A stretch of DNA of 64,000 bases from Gautieria morchelliformis (lineage: Eukaryota; Basidiomycota; Agaricomycetes; Gomphales; Gomphaceae), in NCBI GenBank assembly GCA_015179125.1, contig WHVA01000292.1, forward strand, positions 62,001 through 126,000. Reading direction: 5' to 3'. The position numbers and the translations under genes are program-made. Under the pieces are notes generated by a model. It had not been told where the DNA came from and ran no database searches. It saw nothing but the letters and a program-made list of their open reading frames with translations. Below, piece by piece: positions 59,278 to 64,000 of this stretch (within the stretch, counting starts at the first letter, position 1; every line of letters begins with the position of its first letter).

Positions 59278-60930
59278 TGTCATGATTCATTTATTCTGCG
59301 AATCATCCCTCAACACACAGCAAATGACCTCCTGAACCAGCGAACGACTTCCCGAACCAGCAAATATCTTGCCAAAATATTCGTCGCCATACTGCTTTCG
59401 CATTCGCTATTCGCATTCGCTATTCGCATTCGCTATTCGCATTCGCTATTCGCATTCGCTATTCGCATTCGCTATTCGCATCATTCCTACCAAGATGCCA
59501 GGTGTTGGGGCCATCATCCATCATAGAACACATCATCTGTTAAACTCCCACTCCATGACAGACCCACATGCTCAGGATGCATTCGGATAGTGTCAGTTGC
59601 AGCCTCCGTGCAGGTTGGACTCAATGGGACTCGTACCACTGCAGGGCAGGACGAATTAGCTTCGCTGAAGTTTTCACTACACAGTTGTCATGACCCATTC
59701 ATTTCTTGTATCCAGCTATCCCTGTTTTCCCTTTCACCACTCTTCCATGTTCGCTCGGCTTCGCTCCATTCACTCTTTGCTCCATTCACTATTCGCAACA
59801 TTCGCCAAATGACCATTCACTACTTGCATCATTCGCCAGTAGCCATGCCATCAAACACGATTGACATCCTTTACCTGGATTGATGGTTCATCACTGGTCC
59901 TATCATGAATTGCAAGGAGGTGCAGGATGTCATGACCCATTTATTTCTTGTACCCAGCTATCCCTGTTTTCCCTTTCACCACTCTTCCATGTTCGCTCGT
60001 CTTCGTTCCATTCACTCCTCACTCCATTCGCTATTCGCCACATTCGCCATATGACCATTCGCTACTCGCATCATTTGCCAGCAGACACGCCATCAAACAC
60101 GATCGACATCCTTTACCTGGATTGATGGTTCATCACTGGTCCCATCATCTCAACTCAACCCCCTTTGGGTGTTCATATGGCCAGAATGCATTCAGGGGGC
60201 ATCCTACCCATAGGTCATGTGGGATCAACCCAGCAGACGAAGAGTCCATGCAGGGTGGTGTATATGCAGGTCCCAGGGCGTGTTTTTGTACATAGGGGCC
60301 TTCGCCCTCTTTCCTCTCCGTCATTCCATGTTCGCACCCCTCTTCCATTCTATTGTATGTCTATTTCATCTATTATGTATCCTGACCACGCACCCCTATC
60401 CAACCCTGACTCCAGACGGCCTCTTTCCTATTCGCTAGCACCATATGAGCATTCGGTATAAGTAGTCTACATTCGCATGTATATTCTCCAGTTTAATTAT
60501 CATACGTCCATCTTGTGCAAACTTGACCTCGCTGTGATCATCGTCTTGAGCCTTCTCCTGTAGATTTCTATCTTTGACCAGAAGAGGACTTAGGCATCAC
60601 TGGTGAGTCCTCATACTTCATCTTCATTACCTTAGCCTTCGAGTTATTTTCTGTGCTGTCAGCAAAGGGCTCCGAAGGAGTGCCTTCGCCGGCGAAAGGA
60701 TTGTTGCTACTTAGACAACCTTTCCATGACACCTTGCACGTTACATTGTCAAGTGCCACAGGCTATTTTGCTATGACTGTAGATCAGGGCGAATTCCTTT
60801 CGAGTAACCCTCTTACTTCTTACCCCTTACCTCTTCGGTACTGTTCGCTGGGCGATTTGCTAGATCGCACACGCTATTCGGGCATTCACCACTAACATGC
60901 GATATTAACGCCTAAAAACCAATCTTGACA
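59278..60930 (+). mobile_element. Gypsy-type LTR insertion complex 1 (no genes)
   Basis: Inserted in copia RNase H. It starts TGTCATGATTCATT and ends AATCTTGACA, the same ends as the solo LTR at 61315. The start sequence TGTCATGACCCATT recurs at 59687 and 59929, so this is a composite of partial LTR copies. It contains TATA-like GGTATAAGTAG near 60450. Flanks (ATTGG and CAGGC) do not match, which fits a rearranged insertion. Rich in ATTCGC. Confidence 0.6.
59401..59478. repeat. 13-bp tandem repeat CATTCGCTATTCG, six copies
   Basis: Six perfect head-to-tail copies inside the LTR complex, in an ATTCGC-rich context. Confidence 0.92.
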
Positions 60931-61309
60931 CAGGCCCCTGCCCAGTGAGAACAGGTAGCTGGCAATAGACTTCCGACCATTGCGATCTGATGCCCAGTCA
61001 GAGTCGCAGTATCCAGAGAGGGAGATGTTTCTCCCACCCAGTACCAGGCAAACGTCGCGAGTGGTGTGCAGGTAGGCAATGACGCGCTGAGCCTGCATCC
61101 AATGATCCTGACCGGGGTTGGCATTGAACTGGCTCAGATGGGTGACAGTGAACACGACATCCAGACACATGCCCATGGCAGCATACATGATGGAGCTGAT
61201 GGCGGTGAGATAAGGGAATTTTTTCATCACCCCCTTTTCTTTCTCGGTACTGGGGCACATGTCCTTAGTTAGGAGGACGTTGTGATCGAGGGGCGTGTAC
61301 TTGGCATAC
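60931..61309 (-). pseudogene. Copia pol, RT end and RNase H start
   Basis: It reads HVYAKYTPLDHNVLLTKDMC, KEKGVMKKFPYLTAISSIMY, VTHLSQFNANPGQDHWMQAQ, YLHTTRDVCLVLGG and YCDSDWASDRNGRKSIASYL, the expected copia block between RT and RNase H. Bounded on both sides by LTR insertions. Confidence 0.85.
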
Positions 61310-61314
61310 ACATG

Positions 61315-62561
61315 TGTCATGACGCGTTTATTCCTCATAACTCAGGTGCTCTGTCCTGACATTTCTCACCCCATTTCCGTGTTCGTTCCGATCACTATTG
61401 TCATGTTCGGCAACCGATATTCGCTGATTCGCGCCCGCTACCACCGCCACGCCATTAAAACGCACGACCAACGGTTTTGGACTGACTTGACAAGTCATCA
61501 CTGGGTCTACTACCTCCGCTGTTTGACCCTCCTCTGATGGTGTTCTGATAGTTGGATTTCCATGACCAGTGTATTTCCTACACCTTGGTATCCCCATTTT
61601 CCCTTTCGCTACTCCTCCTCGGTGTTCGCTCGGCTTCGCCCTCTACCTCGAACTCTCCCCCACTAGGCCACCTCTGTTCGCCCTTCCTTGCATTTCGCCC
61701 AACGGCTAGTCGCTGCTCGCATCATTCGCCAGCAGGCACACCATCAAATATGATCGATGCCATTCACCCAGCATGATGGTTCATCATTAACCCCATCGTC
61801 TTCTTAATCCAACCCCATTGGGTGTTCGTATGGTCAAAATGTGTTCGCAGGGCATCCCTTCCATAGGTCGTGTGGAATCGACCCAGTAGACCAAGAGTCC
61901 GTGCAGGGAAGCATGTATGCGGGTCCCAAGACATGGTTTTGTCCATAAGTGCCTTCGCCACCTTTACTCTCCGTCGTTTCATGTTCCCCCTCTCCTCACA
62001 TTCTATTGTATGTTTATTTCATCTATGCTGTATCATGACTGCGCGCCCCTATCCAACCCTGACTTGTGACGGCCTCTTTCCAATTCGCTGATACCGTATG
62101 AGCATTCGATATAAGTAGTTTACATTCGCATGTATATTCCCCAGTTCAATTATCATACGTCGTCCATCTTGTGCAACCTTGACCTCGCTGTGATCATCGT
62201 CTTGAGCCTCCCCTTGAAGATTTCTATCTTCAACCAGCCAAGGACTTAGGCATCACTGGTGAGTTCTCATACTTCATCTTCGTTACCTTAGCCTTCGAAC
62301 TACTCTCTAAGCTGTTGGCGAAGGGACCGTCGAAACTTAGACAGCCCTTCCGCGATATCTTGCATGTTACGTCGTCAAGTGCCGCGAGCTATTTCGCTAC
62401 GACTGTAGATAGGGTGAGCCCCGTTCGGGCAAGCCCTCTTGTTTCGTGAACATTCATCAGTTCACTTATTCGCCGAATGGCATACTTATTCGCACAAGTT
62501 ATTCGGGCATTCGCTGTGTTCACTAATACATGATATTAACGCTTGAAAACCAATCTTGACA
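61315..62561 (+). mobile_element. Solo LTR of a gypsy-type element (1247 bp)
   Basis: It starts TGTCATGACGCG, ends AATCTTGACA and is flanked by a perfect 5-bp duplication ACATG (61310-61314 and 62562-62566). It contains a TATA-like CGATATAAGTAG near 62109 and no coding sequence. It closely resembles the right part of the complex at 59278-60930. A solo LTR left by LTR-LTR recombination is the simplest reading. Confidence 0.75.
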
Positions 62562-62566
62562 ACATG

Positions 62567-63304
62567 GTGGAGGTTCAAGCGGTGAGTGATGGTCTCAATG
62601 TACGACGATTGGGAGAGAGAGATAGTCCTAGCCGCATGGTCCCTGGTGATAGCAATACCAAGCAGGTGATGAACATCACTGAGATCGACAAGGTCGAAGA
62701 TGGCACCAATCTCTGATTTGAGGTTGCGCATGGCGTGCTGGCTGTGACACACAGGTCGTCAACATGGACAGCCATGATCGACGTACCAGCAGCGGTGGTG
62801 CGCGTATACACACACTGGTCAACCGCAACCCGTGAAGCCACACTCCTCGACCAAGGCCTTGTTCAGCCTCACATTCCACAGCCGCGGGGATTGTACCAGG
62901 CCATACAGAGTCTTCTTCAAACGGCAAACCCAGTCCTTCCCCTTCTCGATGCGGCCCTCCGGCTGTTCCATATACACCTCATCCTCTAGCTCCCCGTGCA
63001 AGAACACCATCTTGATGTCCGACTGGTGGATATCCCAGTCCAGTGCAGCGCCTATGTGAAGGATCGCATGCACAGACTCCAGCCTGGTCACAGGGGCAAA
63101 CATGTCAGTGTAGTCAATGCCGGCCCACTGCGTGAAGCCCTTAGCAACGACACGAGACTTTAAGCGCCTCAGGGTACCTGATTCGTCCTTCTTGGTGAGG
63201 TACACCCATTTTGAAGGGATCACACGGCGACCAACCGGAACCTCTGCACGTGGGACAAGGTCCCAGACCTGGTGCTTGGACAGCAAGCTCATCTCGTCCG
63301 ACAT
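62567..63304 (-). pseudogene. Copia pol, reverse transcriptase core
   Basis: It reads MSDEMSLLSKHQVWDLVPRA, GRRVIPSKWVYLTKKDESG, RVVAKGFTQWAGIDYTDMFA, DWDIHQSDIKMVFLHGELED, EVYMEQPEG and KKTLYGLVQSPRLWN. After a frameshift near 62830 it continues RVAVDQCVYTRTTAAGTSIM, the catalytic VHVDDLCV, and DLSDVHHLLGIAITRDHAA. Frameshifts and a stop just before 63304 make it non-functional. Confidence 0.88.
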
Positions 63305-64000
63305 GCTCTGCTCTCACAGGGGAGCATCCGCTCGGGTCAGGATCTCACGGTAAGACTTAGGGTCAGATTCCCCACCCACGCAGCACCACTCGTCAGCCAA
63401 GCAGGCCACAACGACGCCAACAACATCATCAGGGACATCCACACCCCCTTGAGAGCCGCCATGCATGTCTCTCATCACCCTGTCCAGCATGGATTCATAG
63501 GAGAGGCCTCGCATGGTTGTGCTGGCAGCAGAAACCTTGGGGACACAGGCGGAGCATCAAGGGGCAACATCGGGTGGAGTCAGCAGGGCAGGTGCAGGGG
63601 ACAGGGAGGGAGGTTCAGGGGGTAAGTCTGCCACAGCGTCACCAGGGGATGGAGCATCGTCGACCTCAGTGGTTAGCAGGTCAGACTCGTTCGCAACGAC
63701 CCCTGGATGGAGCACACGCGGGCGACAGTCCTGGCTCTCAGTGAAAACAATGTTCCTAGTCACGTGGATCCTCCCTGTGGAGCACTCGAGGCAGCGGTAG
63801 GACTTCGAAGTCTCAGAGTAGCCGACGAGCACGCACTCGATGGAGCGGCTGTAGATCTTCGGGTTGTCGCCAGGGACAAGGACCCAAGCACGGCAACCGA
63901 GCTCTCGCAAGTGGGAAAGGTCGGGACGCCGCCCAAACCAGACCTCGTAAAGGGTCTTTCCTTCAAGAGTGCAGGTATGAGTCCAGTTCTTTAGATACGC
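63305..64000 (-). pseudogene. Copia pol, integrase C-terminus (partial, runs off the window)
   Basis: It reads TLEGKTLYEVWFGRRPDLSH, LRELGCRAWVLVPG, SIECVLVGYSETSKSYRC and STGRIHVTRNIVFTES, the typical end of copia integrase. A Pro/Ser-rich linker follows, with an in-frame TGA after RADAPL before the RT domain. The 5' part lies beyond position 64000. Confidence 0.85.

Noticed and set aside
59401-59478. CRISPR-like direct repeats
   Set aside because: Pure 13-bp tandem units without spacers inside a fungal LTR; not a CRISPR array.

Overview
The window is nuclear DNA of a filamentous basidiomycete, most likely a mushroom-forming Agaricomycete. The evidence is many short (about 45-70 nt) introns with GT-AG ends, branch-point-like CTAAC/CTGAC motifs, short intergenic distances between housekeeping genes, and gene families typical of such genomes (MYND-finger proteins, duplicated seven-helix membrane proteins, HsbA-like secreted proteins, chromodomain gypsy elements). 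No bacterial-style operons, rRNA or CRISPR arrays are visible, and I found no tRNA gene I would defend.

Layout. 0.4-6.7 kb is gene-dense: signal peptidase complex subunit 2, a frameshifted TFIIE-alpha pseudogene, a MYND zinc-finger protein and an HMG-box transcription factor. 6.8-12.1 kb is almost empty apart from a WD40 scrap. 12.1-16.2 kb is a large multi-exon E1 subunit of the 2-oxoglutarate/2-oxoadipate dehydrogenase type (closest to DHTKD1), with a 6-nt micro-exon and a GC-AG intron. 19-28.7 kb holds two tandem paralogous seven-helix membrane protein genes, a three-helix membrane protein gene and a decayed, interrupted paralogue of the latter. 30.1-37.0 kb is a complete-ended, recently inserted chromodomain gypsy (chromovirus) retrotransposon. 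It has lost protease and reverse transcriptase and carries extra ORFs after integrase. It is flanked at a distance by two members of a 176-178 bp hairpin MITE-like family. 39.8-51.0 kb returns to ordinary genes: an Rrg9/neugrin-like mitochondrial protein and coactosin (divergent pair), a fatty-aldehyde-type ALDH, a methionine-permease-like transporter and an HsbA-like secreted protein.

51.5-64.0 kb is one nested transposon cluster. A degenerate copia element on the minus strand runs off the right edge. Its 3' LTR is split by an element with hAT-like ends (51607-58665). That element is itself split by a 6.1-kb DNA transposon with roughly 500-bp terminal inverted repeats (51826-57950). The copia pol gene is further interrupted by two gypsy-type LTR insertions (59278-60930 and 61315-62561).

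The most unusual object is the 6.1-kb inner transposon. It has two convergent genes, each starting just inside one of the two near-identical terminal repeats. One is an IS630/Tc1-mariner-like DDE transposase (frameshifted here). The other is an intact multi-exon protein I cannot assign. Between them lies a GGTGATGCx minisatellite flanked by an inverted duplicate of the unknown gene's 3' end.

Coordinates of spliced genes are given as the span from start codon to stop codon. Introns were inferred by eye from splice signals and conserved protein frames.
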